Notes: generated by a model not told the origin, from the letters alone. Positions 1 through 8,810 are shown, counted from the stretch's first letter. The stretch: DNA of 64,000 nucleotides from Halobacillus sp. Marseille-Q1614 (GCF_902809865.1 NZ_CADDWH010000001.1:2294001-2358000); one strand, 5' to 3'. Program-made: numbers and translations.

Positions 1-858
1 GTTTCCGACGTAGTAGAATCCACTTTTAACATCAACCCTTGGATTACAGGTATTCTTCTGACGGTATTTGCTGCACTTGTACTTATCGGTGGAATTAAAG
101 GAATTGGTCGTGTTACAGCGTTTTTCGTCCCAATCATGGCTCTCTTTTATATAATAGGTGCACTTATTATTATTTTCTTAAATTTAGATGCTGTGCCGGG
201 AGCATTCGGCGTGATTTTTAATGACGCCTTTACCGGAAGTGCTGTTGGAGGCGGTATTTTAGGTACTGTTATCCGTTTCGGTGTGGCACGCGGGGTATTC
301 TCCAACGAAGCAGGTCTTGGTTCTGCACCGATCGCTGCTGCTGCGGCGCGTACGGATTACCCTGGACGTCAGGCCTTGGTTTCTATGACTCAGGTGTTCA
401 TCGATACGATTATCGTATGTTCCATGACTGGTATCACGATTGTAATGGCTGGTCAGTACGCCAATGAAGAGGTAAATGGTGCAGACCTAACGACAACTTC
501 CTTCCAATATTTCTTAGGTGATATCGGAATGTACATTGTTACAATTGGAGTTATTTTCTTTGCCTTTTCAACCATTGTGGGCTGGTCCTATTATGGAGAA
601 AAATGTTTCGGTTATTTGACAGGCGACCGCGGAATTACGCTATATAAGTCTCTGTTCGTTATTTTTGTTCTAGTGGGAGCTGTGGCTCAGCTGGATACTG
701 TATGGCTGTTTGCCGACGTAATGAATGGTCTGATGGCTGTTCCTAACTTGATCGGACTTCTTCTCCTTTCTGGTGTAGTTGCATCTGAAACAAATAAATT
801 CCTAAATGTGGCCAGACAGGAACGACTAGAAGAGAAACGAGCTAGATCCACCAGCTAA
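1..858 (+). CDS. alanine/glycine:cation symporter (AGCS), 5' end missing
   Basis: The reading frame is open from base 1, so the N-terminal part lies outside the window; about 285 residues are visible. The AGCS family (B. subtilis AlsT, DagA-type carriers) imports alanine, glycine or glutamine with Na+. Visible family marks are GIKGIGRVTAFFVPIMAL near the start of the visible part and GVFSNEAGLGSAPIAAAAA in the middle, followed by at least four hydrophobic helices and a basic C-terminal tail. A hairpin terminator follows the stop codon. Family is clear; the substrate (alanine, glycine or glutamine) cannot be told from this part. Confidence 0.9.
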   Translation, partial: VSDVVESTFNINPWITGILLTVFAALVLIGGIKGIGRVTAFFVPIMALFYIIGALIIIFLNLDAVPGAFGVIFNDAFTGSAVGGGILGTVIRFGVARGVFSNEAGLGSAPIAAAAARTDYPGRQALVSMTQVFIDTIIVCSMTGITIVMAGQYANEEVNGADLTTTSFQYFLGDIGMYIVTIGVIFFAFSTIVGWSYYGEKCFGYLTGDRGITLYKSLFVIFVLVGAVAQLDTVWLFADVMNGLMAVPNLIGLLLLSGVVASETNKFLNVARQERLEEKRARSTS

Positions 859-910
859 ATGGTATGCCCTCTCGCGGGGGTTAAAAACAAAATGATTCTA
901 TACAAGCTAA

Positions 911-948
911 AATCCCCTTAAAGCCTTTGAGCTTAAAGGGGATTTTTG
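911..948. terminator. bidirectional hairpin between convergent genes
   Basis: Arms AATCCCCTT/AAGGGGATT with an inner AAGC/GCTT pairing and a T-run on the right. It sits between the symporter and the convergent membrane-protein gene and can serve both. Confidence 0.75.
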
Positions 949-2049
949 TTATTCGGTTTCCCTAACTTCTCTATTACTGTTCTTTTTCAGTAAATAAAGA
1001 CCACTTCCTATTAGGATGGCGGATACAAGCACCACCTGGAAATAGCGCTGGTAGTAATACCAAATATCGATATGAAAGACCCTCCGCAGATCATCCGCTA
1101 ATAAAGGAAAGAGAACGGTATCTATAAGATAATAAATACCTAATACAATAAGTGCACCGCCTATCAGGCCTTTACGTATATGGAGATTTTTTATAATCGG
1201 CCGATCTTCCGCTCTTCCCTGCTTCACATTACTGGTCTGCTGAAGCGCATCGAAGAAACTGTAAAACCAAATGACCGGGATGAGAAACAAGAACAACGAT
1301 AACCTTAGAACATCTAATACATAGATAGCTGCAAGAAATCCGAGCATAAGCTGAAGTCCGCGTTTCTGCAGCCCTAAGTACATATGCCCCGCTCCCGGAA
1401 AGATAGCCAGTACTGTAGCGAGCATCCCGCTCTTTTCCCCTCTTATTCTTAATTCATTAAGATCTTCCATTAACGGCCGGTCTTCAATCGGCTCACCTGC
1501 CTGTTTTTTATTGAGTGCCTGAATAGCATCAAACAGGCTGTATACCCAAATCACAAGCAGAGCAGGCAGAAAGACGAGAAAACCTGACTGTGAAGTTAAT
1601 AATGTTACAAAAATAATCATTGTTCCCGATCCAAGGAAAATCGCAAGAAATGTTAAGCCTCTTTGTTTTAAGCCCATTTGAAAATGGCCTACTCCCGGAA
1701 CAAAGGAAAGTAAAATCGTAAAAAAGCGTTCATTCTGTTTTTCACTTTCTAATTGAACCGCAGCTGTCAGCGAGGTGGCTTCCCCTTTTACAGAAGAGTT
1801 TTTATTTCTTAACAGCAGCGTAATAACCATGTCTAACATATTGACCGCCCAGATGAATAAAGCCGCGATAAGAAAGACAGCAAGAATTCTTCCATTCACT
1901 GAATTCATTAAAACAGTAAAAAAAGCGGCCGCTAAAATACCGAAGAATACCAATGGGTATAAGATCCCTCTGACAGCACGCCCCAGATACATATGTCCAA
2001 AACCTGGAATGAAGGCCAGGAAAAAAGCTAATATAGGTGACTTATTCAT
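949..2049 (-). CDS. membrane protein with three tandem TM2-like repeats
   Basis: About 366 residues from an ATG with AGGAGG upstream; this start overlaps the end of the anti-sigma gene by 8 bases. The protein repeats one module three times: a hydrophobic helix with F-x-P-G-x-G-H-x(3)-G-x(3)-RG, a second helix, then W-x(3)-FDA-x-Q or a close variant. The modules start near residues 10, 108 and 207. A C-terminal part has two more helices. It resembles tandem TM2-like pore modules, but I do not recognise a named family. It is the third gene of an ECF sigma/anti-sigma operon with overlapping starts and stops, so it may be part of the sensing system or its target. That role is inferred from context only. 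Confidence 0.75.
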   Translation of the reverse strand: MNKSPILAFFLAFIPGFGHMYLGRAVRGILYPLVFFGILAAAFFTVLMNSVNGRILAVFLIAALFIWAVNMLDMVITLLLRNKNSSVKGEATSLTAAVQLESEKQNERFFTILLSFVPGVGHFQMGLKQRGLTFLAIFLGSGTMIIFVTLLTSQSGFLVFLPALLVIWVYSLFDAIQALNKKQAGEPIEDRPLMEDLNELRIRGEKSGMLATVLAIFPGAGHMYLGLQKRGLQLMLGFLAAIYVLDVLRLSLFLFLIPVIWFYSFFDALQQTSNVKQGRAEDRPIIKNLHIRKGLIGGALIVLGIYYLIDTVLFPLLADDLRRVFHIDIWYYYQRYFQVVLVSAILIGSGLYLLKKNSNREVRETE

Positions 2050-2461
2050 GCCATACCCCTCCTCTTTGATCATCATTTCTCCAACGATCTGTTTCATTTA
2101 ATAATTTCTCTGTAATGGAAGGTTGTTCCTGAAATTGCTGATCATCAAAAGTTGAAAAAACATATTGAAAGACCCCGCTTCCCATTAACAAGAGAGTCAT
2201 TGATGAAGCAATCGCATAATTGAACAAAGTCCCCCTGGCTTTTCCTGCTTTTTTAGGTGTATGTTCTTTGATTACGTCAATGATGTCGTCAGTAAAGGAA
2301 GGAGATAGTTCATAAGACGTATTTAAACGGTCCACCGCATCCAAGTAAGAATCAAAGCATTGAGAACACTTGTCGATGTGACCCTCTACCAGAAGCCGGT
2401 CATCTTCCGGCAGCTCATCTTCAATATAAGCAAACATTTTTTCCTCAGTCACATGGATCAT
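2042..2461 (-). CDS. zf-HC2-type anti-sigma factor
   Basis: 139 residues. The start is the ATG that overlaps the sigma factor's stop (ATGA), with GGAGGA a few bases upstream, so translation of the two is probably coupled. The N-terminal half holds the zinc-binding HIDKCSQC motif of anti-sigma factors. A single membrane helix follows near residues 80-100, and a short polar C-terminus is predicted outside the cell. Such proteins hold their partner ECF sigma factor at the membrane until a signal releases it. The signal is unknown here; the triple-repeat membrane protein downstream is the obvious further component. Confidence 0.85.
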   Translation of the reverse strand: MIHVTEEKMFAYIEDELPEDDRLLVEGHIDKCSQCFDSYLDAVDRLNTSYELSPSFTDDIIDVIKEHTPKKAGKARGTLFNYAIASSMTLLLMGSGVFQYVFSTFDDQQFQEQPSITEKLLNETDRWRNDDQRGGVWHE

Positions 2462-3003
2462 ATAAAATCGTCCTCCTTCCAATGTTTTTTCATCCATTTT
2501 CGAGCTCTGTACAATTTCATTTCGACTGTCTTCTCGGCCAGCCCTAACTTCTTTCCCATTTCTTTGTAACTCAGCTCATCTATGTAGTAAGCCTCCACAA
2601 CTTCACGGTAATTCTCAGGCAGCTGATTAATCGCCTGATAGATGGATTCTTTTGATTCCTTCTTAAATAACTGGCTTTCGGGACTAATTTGCCCGCTTGA
2701 TTCCCGGTCAAAGTCCCATTCAACCGGCTCCTCCGGCCGGCGCTTCATCTTCCTTTTCTCATCTAAAGCTTTACGGTAGGCAATTCGGCTGATCCATGTT
2801 CTAAAACCAGGCCCCTGGTAAGAAGGGAGGGCAGCCAGCATTTTCAGGAATGTTTCCTGCGCTACATCCTCTGCAAGTTTCTCATCTCTCATCACGCTCA
2901 TTGAAACTTTAAACACATGATGCTTATAACGTTCAATCAGCATCCTCGTTGCCTGAACGTTTCCTGCCAATACTTTTTTAATTAATCGTTCTTCTGGAAT
3001 CAA
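2458..3003 (-). CDS. ECF-type RNA polymerase sigma factor
   Basis: 181 residues, typical for group 4 sigma factors. Region 2 is visible around residues 20-90 (AEDVAQETFLKML, then FRTWISRIAYRKALDEKR). Region 4 is near residues 125-175 (LPENYREVVEAYYIDELSYKEM, then an LGLAEKTVEMKLYRAR helix-turn-helix). It directs polymerase to a small stress regulon and is followed by its anti-sigma factor with an ATGA overlap. I do not assign it to SigW, SigX, SigV or YlaC because the sequence does not clearly match any of them from memory. No clear autoregulatory promoter was spotted upstream. Confidence 0.92.
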   Translation of the reverse strand: MIPEERLIKKVLAGNVQATRMLIERYKHHVFKVSMSVMRDEKLAEDVAQETFLKMLAALPSYQGPGFRTWISRIAYRKALDEKRKMKRRPEEPVEWDFDRESSGQISPESQLFKKESKESIYQAINQLPENYREVVEAYYIDELSYKEMGKKLGLAEKTVEMKLYRARKWMKKHWKEDDFI

Positions 3004-3101
3004 AGCCCCCCTCCTTTCTATTCCGTACCTTCTTTATAGACACACTTTTACAGGAATCCCCCTACAAACACGCAAAAAAAATGAAGCAAATTCACTCCAT
3101 T

Positions 3102-3767
3102 TCACGCCAGACGCTTTATACATTCTTCTGTCTCATTTTTCGCAGAGTTGACGACCGTACTCACAGGATAAGCCTCCAAATCGTCTATGGACAGCTGCTC
3201 GATAAATTGATGCGCCTCACCCGCTGCCCATTTCACAGGTTTTATCCATTCATCTTCCAGTGATTTAGGCAGAATGACCGGCATACGGTCATGGATGCTG
3301 CTCATGAATTCATCCGCTTCTTTAGTAAGAATCGTACAGGTAAAACGTTCCTCTTCACCCGACTTCCATTTCTCCCATAAGCCTGCGAAGGCAAACAGCT
3401 TTCTCTTTTGAGGGAGAATTCGCACAGGCTGTTTTTTGCCCTCTTCCTTTTTCCATTCATAAAAGCTGTCGGCAATAATTAAGCAGCGCTTTTTGCTCAT
3501 CGAACCTTTAAAAGACGGCTTTTCATGAGCCGTTTCACTCCGGGCATTAATCATTTTATATCCAATCTTAGGATCCTTGGCCCACGGCGGGATCAGACCC
3601 CAATCAAGCTGTCCCGCTCTTTTATTTTCCCCGTCATGAATAATGGCCCATATTTTCTGCCCCGGGGCTATATTAAACCTAGGAACAAAGTCAACGGGTA
3701 AATCATCGATATTAAAGTAACGAAGAATATCTTCTTTAGGAGCTGTCAGCGTGAATCTTCCGCACAT
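3102..3767 (-). CDS. SRAP (HMCES/YedK-type) abasic-site protein
   Basis: 221 residues starting MCGRFTL, so Cys2 is exposed after Met removal; this Cys forms the thiazolidine crosslink to abasic sites in single-stranded DNA. The other family residues are visible: Asn in MINARSET (about 74), Glu in DSFYEWKK (about 107) and His in IHDRMPVIL (about 166). Full length for the family. Bacterial SRAP proteins are linked to the SOS response and protect abasic sites at forks. It stands alone between the sigma operon and a DUF1992 gene. Confidence 0.93.
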   Translation of the reverse strand: MCGRFTLTAPKEDILRYFNIDDLPVDFVPRFNIAPGQKIWAIIHDGENKRAGQLDWGLIPPWAKDPKIGYKMINARSETAHEKPSFKGSMSKKRCLIIADSFYEWKKEEGKKQPVRILPQKRKLFAFAGLWEKWKSGEEERFTCTILTKEADEFMSSIHDRMPVILPKSLEDEWIKPVKWAAGEAHQFIEQLSIDDLEAYPVSTVVNSAKNETEECIKRLA

Positions 3768-3870
3768 AAGCCTGCCTCCTTTTTTAAATCTCTTAGAACC
3801 CCTAACTTATTACAGCCCCAACTTTTAAGATAGGAAATCCGCTAGCTTTCTATCAGCAACAGAGCTCTTT

Positions 3871-4236
3871 CTAAAACCCGAGCTTTTTGCTGATCCCTCC
3901 GCCATATTGACTGTAAGCGGCAGAAGACTGCATCTTCCTTTTTTCCATCAGCATATTATAGCGGATTTTCTTTTCACTTAAAGACTTACGTTTTTCAGGA
4001 GCAGGGTTGTTCTGCTGCTCTAATAATTCTTCGAGCTGGACAATTTCTTTCTTAAGCTGCATTTCTTCCGGAAGAATGTTCGCATTTTTTAATACACGGT
4101 AGCTGTTTCTTAATTCACTTGGCACATATGATAGGTCGTCTTTTGGCAATGGTTTTCCTTTTCCAGGGAGGTTGTCGAAATCCCCCTGTTCGATGGACTT
4201 CTTTATCTTTTCTTCAATAAGATGACCAAAATCCAT
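3871..4236 (-). CDS. DUF1992 (DnaJ-homologue conserved domain) protein
   Basis: 121 residues, soluble and highly charged. The N-terminal part carries the DUF1992 signature: IEEKIKKSIEQGDFDNLPGKGKPL, then YRVLKNANILPEE. The C-terminal half is a predicted helical, Lys/Glu-rich segment. The family is widespread in Bacilli and related to the C-terminal region of DNAJC28; its function is not known. Lies just downstream of the MOSC gene on the same strand, so may be co-transcribed with it. Confidence 0.8.
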   Translation of the reverse strand: MDFGHLIEEKIKKSIEQGDFDNLPGKGKPLPKDDLSYVPSELRNSYRVLKNANILPEEMQLKKEIVQLEELLEQQNNPAPEKRKSLSEKKIRYNMLMEKRKMQSSAAYSQYGGGISKKLGF

Positions 4237-4257
4237 AAAGCATAACCCCTTTCTGAG

Positions 4258-4893
4258 TTATAGCCGTTTTTTCAGTGCTTCTTTATCTTTCTTTGGATAG
4301 GCCTCCACTTCCAATATACGCTTAATTTTCAATATGTTATGGGGATCCTGAAAAATGACATCATTTACGTCCGCTACAGTTACTCCCTGCGGGTCAGAGG
4401 CTTTCAGCTTCATCTCATCCCCTGCCTGTACATAACCTTCTTTTAATACACGAAGATAAAATCCTGTAAAACCGCTCTGCTGCACCCTCTTTGGGAAATC
4501 ATCAATTCCATGTGTCCTGGCGATAATATAGCAGGGCTTTCTCGGCTTCGTTACCTGTACTTCCGCTTCACCAATCGTAAAAATATCCCCTATATTTGTC
4601 TTACGTTCATCAATTCCATCAACTGTCATATTTTCTCCAAACGCCGGATAGGAAAAGTTCTTCTCGTACTCTTGTTCAAAGTGGCGATAATGCTGGGCAG
4701 GATAAAGACAAACGGCTTGATCGGCTCCTCCGTGATTCTTTTTATCCGCCTGTTCATCTCCGGAGAAATTTAGAGACCCCAAAAACACAGGTTCTTCTAC
4801 CGGCTTTTTACGATAGGCACTTTTTATTTCACCTTTATTCGTCTGGTAACGCTCAGGACGCCCTACGTTTAAAGAAAGCAGCTTAAAATTCAT
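4258..4893 (-). CDS. MOSC domain protein (YiiM/YflK type)
   Basis: About 211 residues from ATG (MNFKLLSLNVGRPE), preceded by GAGAGGGGA; longer upstream readings start without a ribosome site. MOSC proteins handle molybdenum cofactor-linked sulfur; the YiiM subgroup is tied to detoxification of N-hydroxylated compounds. Visible marks are GGADQAVCLYPAQHY, AFGENMTVDG, IGDIFTIGEAEVQVT and KPRKPCY with the family Cys near residue 121. It overlaps the upstream YkgJ-like gene by 11 bases, so the two form an operon. Confidence 0.88.
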   Translation of the reverse strand: MNFKLLSLNVGRPERYQTNKGEIKSAYRKKPVEEPVFLGSLNFSGDEQADKKNHGGADQAVCLYPAQHYRHFEQEYEKNFSYPAFGENMTVDGIDERKTNIGDIFTIGEAEVQVTKPRKPCYIIARTHGIDDFPKRVQQSGFTGFYLRVLKEGYVQAGDEMKLKASDPQGVTVADVNDVIFQDPHNILKIKRILEVEAYPKKDKEALKKRL

Positions 4894-5629
4894 TCCATGT
4901 CCCCTCTCGGTATTTTTCAATCCACCCCGGCAGGTAATCGTAGCTCCAGGCATCACTTGGGTAATCCACATTCAAGTCCTCGCCGTTTTCATATAGTGCC
5001 TGAATCAGTTCATTCAAAGCACCGAAGTAAAAATCATATAAGAACTCATAGCTGAACGGTTCTTTAGGAAGATGATTTTCAGCGCAGACTTGCGGGTCAC
5101 TATAATTTAAATAGGTACGGCACGGGATAGGACGGACTTCATAGGCCATACATGCCTGAGTCTCTGGATCGAGCATCGGACAAGGCAGATTAAGTTTTTT
5201 GTACTCAAATTTTGTACCTTCTTCAGTATGATCCATCGACATCGCTTGCTGGAGCTTATCCTCATGCTCTTTATAGTAGCGTTCCCAATGATCATAAATT
5301 TTTTTCTTACGACCTTCCGGGAATTTTTCAATCGAGCGAAACATGATTTTCGCTTCCATTCTGCTTGTGATAATCGGAAAGTAACAGCAAAAGGCACACC
5401 CTTTAAAACAGCTCGGTTTCATGTCTGCAAAGGACTCCATACGCTCAATTTCATTGTCGACTTCTGACAGCAGACGCTGAAAACCACGTATAATGACCTC
5501 TTCTGTGTTCAAATCACTGTCAAGCAGCTGATCTACCACTTCATCAAAAACCCGGGCATCTAGTTCATAATGTTCATTTATTGTTTTAGATTTATCGATA
5601 ATTTCTTGATGTTTTAAAAATTTCTGCAT
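4883..5629 (-). CDS. YkgJ-family cysteine-cluster protein
   Basis: 248 residues, soluble. A metal-binding cluster appears as CFKGCAFCCYFP (about residue 74), then a distant pair in LNLPCPML and ETQACMAYEVRPIPCRTYL. This spacing marks the YkgJ/FliB-like zinc- or iron-chelating family. The exact biochemical role is unknown for most members. It is the first gene of a two-gene unit with the MOSC gene. Confidence 0.82.
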   Translation of the reverse strand: MQKFLKHQEIIDKSKTINEHYELDARVFDEVVDQLLDSDLNTEEVIIRGFQRLLSEVDNEIERMESFADMKPSCFKGCAFCCYFPIITSRMEAKIMFRSIEKFPEGRKKKIYDHWERYYKEHEDKLQQAMSMDHTEEGTKFEYKKLNLPCPMLDPETQACMAYEVRPIPCRTYLNYSDPQVCAENHLPKEPFSYEFLYDFYFGALNELIQALYENGEDLNVDYPSDAWSYDYLPGWIEKYREGTWNEF

Positions 5630-5724
5630 ACAAAAACCCCTTTAATCCTGCTATAATCTATTATACATGGGGAAGGGGCTAAAATCCTAGACATCGAACC
5701 ACTCATTTAATTCCTCTTGAAACG

Positions 5725-5730
5725 ACCCCC
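5725..5730 (+). promoter_or_regulatory. possible SigI -35 element upstream of mreBH
   Basis: ACCCCC lies about 65 bases before the mreBH start. In B. subtilis, mreBH belongs to the SigI heat/wall-stress regulon, whose promoters are recalled to have an ACCCCC -35 and a CGAA -10. A good CGAA is not seen at the expected spacing, so only half the promoter is supported. Confidence 0.35.
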
Positions 5731-5794
5731 ATAAAAAATTTACCATTAGAGAAGAATTATACAAGAATCTGTCATCATTTGGAGGTACGCGTAA

Positions 5795-6802
5795 ATGTTT
5801 TCAACTGCAGAAATTGGAATAGATTTAGGTACGGCTAATATTTTAATATATTCAAAGTCTAAAGGGATCCTTTTAAATGAACCATCCGTTGTAGCCTATA
5901 ACACGGAAACTAGAAATGTAGTCGCTGTAGGTAAAGAAGCTAAGGAGATGGTGGGGAAGACTCCCCGAAACATCATCCCGGTGCGCCCGCTTCGTGACGG
6001 AGTAATAGCCGATTATGATATGACGGCTCAAATGCTTAAGGAATTAATGAAAAAGGTAAGCCGCAAGTCAGGTGTTTCTATGCGTAAGCCGACAGTAGTC
6101 ATCTGTACGCCATCTGGGTCTACTTCGGTAGAGCGCCGAGCAATTCACAACGCTGTTAAAAGCTATGGAGCTAAGCAAGTACACCTGATTGAAGAGCCGA
6201 TTGCTGCGGCTATTGGCGCAGACCTTCCAGTTGATGAACCTGTTGCTAACGTAATCGTAGATATAGGCGGAGGTACCAGCGAAGTAGCTATTATCTCCTT
6301 TGGAGGAGTTGTTTCCTGCCGATCCATCCGTATGGGAGGCGACGTAATGGATGAGGAAATCATTCAATATGTCCGAAAAGCTTATAACATCCTCATCGGT
6401 GAACGTACTGCTGAAAATATTAAAATGGAAATTGGATATGCTTTAGTGGATCACGATGAACTGAAAATGGATGTCCGTGGAAGAGATATGGTCACAGGGC
6501 TGCCAAAAACGATCGAATTATCTTCCCACGAAATTCAGTCTGCTCTTAAAGAATCATTAGAACAGTTATTAGAAACAATCCGTGCTACTTTAGAAGACTG
6601 CCCGCCTGAACTCAGCGGTGATATCGTTGATCACGGCATTATTCTTTCAGGCGGCGGTTCCCTGCTGAAAGGAATGCAGGAATGGCTTTCCAATGAAATA
6701 ATTGTTCCTGTCCACATGGCACCAAGCCCATTAGAATCCGTTGCCATTGGTACGGGCCGTTCACTAAAAATGATCCAGAAGCTGCAAAAAGCAGCTAAAT
6801 AA
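5795..6802 (+). CDS. mreBH: MreB-like cytoskeletal protein MreBH
   Basis: 335 residues, full length, with GGAGGT at the start. This is an actin-fold ATPase that guides wall-lytic enzymes (LytE in B. subtilis) along the cell cylinder. Visible motifs: phosphate-1 IGIDLGTAN (about 8), [13 protein letters not shown] (about 109), [14 protein letters not shown], phosphate-2 [13 protein letters not shown] (about 154), GERTAE, and [10 protein letters not shown] (about 284). The N-terminal [21 protein letters not shown] and VDEPVAN match MreBH better than MreB or Mbl as recalled. It stands alone rather than in an mreBCD operon, which also fits MreBH. Confidence 0.93.
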   Translation: MFSTAEIGIDLGTANILIYSKSKGILLNEPSVVAYNTETRNVVAVGKEAKEMVGKTPRNIIPVRPLRDGVIADYDMTAQMLKELMKKVSRKSGVSMRKPTVVICTPSGSTSVERRAIHNAVKSYGAKQVHLIEEPIAAAIGADLPVDEPVANVIVDIGGGTSEVAIISFGGVVSCRSIRMGGDVMDEEIIQYVRKAYNILIGERTAENIKMEIGYALVDHDELKMDVRGRDMVTGLPKTIELSSHEIQSALKESLEQLLETIRATLEDCPPELSGDIVDHGIILSGGGSLLKGMQEWLSNEIIVPVHMAPSPLESVAIGTGRSLKMIQKLQKAAK

Positions 6803-6814
6803 GCAATTTCACAG

Positions 6815-6850
6815 CAAAGAGATCTCATCAATTAGAGGTCTCTTTGTTTT
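6815..6850 (+). terminator. terminator after mreBH
   Basis: CAAAGAGATCTC pairs with GAGGTCTCTTTG (one G-T wobble), followed by TTTT. Confidence 0.8.
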
Positions 6851-6929
6851 TTATGTAGAATAAAGAGGTATTAATTATAATAATAGCGAATAACTAGTAT
6901 AAAGAACCTAATATTAAAGGAGCACCAAA

Positions 6930-7223
6930 ATGAATCGAACGACAATTTTAAAGTGGATCACAGGAATCTGTGAAGGCCTTTTAGCTATTCCCATAGCAGG
7001 AGGTACATTTATAGTAAGTATGACATGGACCCCTTTACTGTTTATGTTTGTCCTTCATACGATTACTCTCATTATATCAATTAAAGATGCCCGTTTTAGC
7101 TCGGGCAGCATCTTAGGCATGATCACAAGCTTTTTGGGAGCTATTCCGTTTGTCGGCTGGGTGATGCATACCATTACGGCGATTGTGCTTTTAATTGATG
7201 CGGCTGTCGAAACAAAAAAATGA
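6930..7223 (+). CDS. small membrane protein, unknown
   Basis: 97 residues with AAAGGAG before ATG. Three hydrophobic segments are visible (about 10-30, 32-50, 60-90) with a short KDARFSSGS loop. It looks like the small four-helix integral membrane proteins common in Bacilli, but I do not recognise a specific family. First gene of a likely three-gene unit with a ferredoxin-fold-like protein (15-base gap) and a ketopantoate-reductase-like gene. Confidence 0.7.
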   Translation: MNRTTILKWITGICEGLLAIPIAGGTFIVSMTWTPLLFMFVLHTITLIISIKDARFSSGSILGMITSFLGAIPFVGWVMHTITAIVLLIDAAVETKK

Positions 7224-7237
7224 AAGGGTGATTTCTT

Positions 7238-7588
7238 ATGTATACAATCATCTGCTTCTTTCGAGTTAAAGAAGAAAACTTGGACCTTTTTTTAAAAACA
7301 GCAAAGAAAACAGGGAATTTACTTATGTCACATGGAGCTATAGATCACAAGCTGTACTGCTCTAGTGAATTAACCGGACAGCAAGGATCCATGGGGCTGC
7401 TGAACCTTTTCGAACTGGACGAAGGCGAAGAACTCATCATGGGACAAAGCGTATTTAATAGTGAAGAACACTATTATGAAGTGATGAAAGATACAGGAAA
7501 CGATGACATTATTCAATACTTAAGCAGCTATATGGAAGATCTAGTCGAAATGGAAAAAACGATAAGCTCGAAGTTTCATTCAGCTTAG
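7238..7588 (+). CDS. small protein, possibly dimeric alpha-beta barrel
   Basis: 116 residues, GAAAGGGTGA upstream. It begins MYTIICFFRVKEENLDLFLK, the pattern of antibiotic-monooxygenase-like or DUF1428-like ferredoxin-fold proteins, but no catalytic motif stands out. Central acidic stretch FELDEGEEL; C-terminal amphipathic helix. Its place directly upstream of the PanE-like reductase suggests co-expression. Function not assigned. Confidence 0.65.
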   Translation: MYTIICFFRVKEENLDLFLKTAKKTGNLLMSHGAIDHKLYCSSELTGQQGSMGLLNLFELDEGEELIMGQSVFNSEEHYYEVMKDTGNDDIIQYLSSYMEDLVEMEKTISSKFHSA

Positions 7589-7603
7589 GGGAGGAGACGG
7601 AGA

Positions 7604-8524
7604 ATGAAAATTGTTATATTAGGAGCAGGAGCTCTTGGCGCATACTACGGAGCAAGGTGGCAGGAGGCCGGCCATGAAGTTATTAACCTGGTAAGAGAAG
7701 GACGGGCCCAGCAGCTGCGGGAAAAAGGACTAAAGCTCCACAGCACGATGGGTGATTACGAAGTTCCAGAGGTTAACATTGCGGAAAGCCCGGACGAAAT
7801 CGAAGAAGCTGACCTCATTTTTCTTTCCGTAAAAGGCTATCACCTTCACGGAACGGTCCATTGGCTGAAATCCCTTGTTCAAAAAGGAGCTAAGGTTCTT
7901 CCTGTTCTTAATGGAGTGGAACACTTACCGATTCTTCAAAAAGAGCTTGGAGAGGAAGCAGTCATCGGCGGGCTGGCTTATATCATTGCAACTCTCGATG
8001 AAAACGGCCACGTCGTACATACGAGCCCTTTTCACGATGTCGTCTTCGGCCCTCTCCACCCATCTCAGCAGCAAATCTGCGAGGAGTTAAACCTGGCTTG
8101 TAATCAAGCCAATATGAATGGCAGCCAAAGTTCAAATATTTTAGAAGATATTTGGAACAAATACATGTTTATCTCTGCTTTTTCAGGAATAACTACAGCG
8201 ACCAACCTTCCTATCGGTGAAATAAGAAGCTTTCCGCAGACATTTATTATTGCAAAAAGACTTCTTGAAGAAATGAAGGATTTAGCGAATGCACATGATA
8301 TTCATTTAACTGAAGAACATGTAAATAAAGCTTTTGACAATCTTAAAGGTTTTGATCACGATATGACTTCTTCGATGCACCAGGATCGCCGCAAAGGGCT
8401 CCCGCTTGAAGTAGAGCACCTTCACGGAGGGGCCTTAAGACTAGCTGCCGATCATAATGTACCTATGCCTTACACGCAAACTATCCATGCGATGATTAAA
8501 CCGTTTGAAGCTTATCAGGAATAA
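7604..8524 (+). CDS. ketopantoate reductase (PanE/ApbA) family
   Basis: 306 residues, GGGGAGGAG at the start. N-terminal Rossmann motif ILGAGALGAYYGARW binds NADPH; the family Lys lies in LSVKGYHL (about 72), and NGVEHLP plus the C-terminal helical domain (EDIWNKYMFISAFSG, then SSMHQDRRKGLPLEVEHLHGG) are typical. The family reduces 2-dehydropantoate to pantoate in CoA synthesis. Bacilli often carry two or three paralogues with other 2-keto substrates, so pantoate is only the likely substrate. A perfect terminator follows. Confidence 0.85.
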   Translation: MKIVILGAGALGAYYGARWQEAGHEVINLVREGRAQQLREKGLKLHSTMGDYEVPEVNIAESPDEIEEADLIFLSVKGYHLHGTVHWLKSLVQKGAKVLPVLNGVEHLPILQKELGEEAVIGGLAYIIATLDENGHVVHTSPFHDVVFGPLHPSQQQICEELNLACNQANMNGSQSSNILEDIWNKYMFISAFSGITTATNLPIGEIRSFPQTFIIAKRLLEEMKDLANAHDIHLTEEHVNKAFDNLKGFDHDMTSSMHQDRRKGLPLEVEHLHGGALRLAADHNVPMPYTQTIHAMIKPFEAYQE

Positions 8525-8562
8525 AAAAGGAAGATCCTCAATTAGAGGATCTTCCTTTTTTT
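8523..8562 (+). terminator. strong terminator
   Basis: AAAAAAGGAAGATCCTC and its exact complement flank a five-base loop, then a T-run. Symmetric enough to work on both strands. Confidence 0.9.
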
Positions 8563-8574
8563 ACTATTGAATCC

Positions 8575-8695
8575 GGGCTCGAAGACCACTGCGCTTTCCG
8601 CGGACGAACGCCAAACCCTCTTCGCGAAAAACCCACGCTCCAGGATCTCGGATCGCCTGTTTTTTTAAGCAGGAGTCTCTCGTTATTCAATCCCT
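8575..8695 (-). repeat. Bacillaceae-type intergenic repeat, diverged copy
   Basis: Read on the minus strand it starts GAGAGACTCCTGC and ends CCGCGGAAAGCGCAGTGG. This matches the outline of the GC-rich dispersed element I recall from many Bacillaceae genomes (ACTCCTGCGGG at one end, CCGCGGAAAGCGA at the other). It lies in a gene-free stretch of about 280 bases. The remaining 115 bases before the next gene show nothing. Confidence 0.5.
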
Positions 8696-8810
8696 CCGCC
8701 TTGCACGAAAATGAAATAAACTCTCCTTCTCATAGCTCATTTGCTAATTAGAGGATAATTCTTCATATACGCCTAATCTCGCAGGTCTTCCATTAAAACT
8801 CAGCCCCTCT

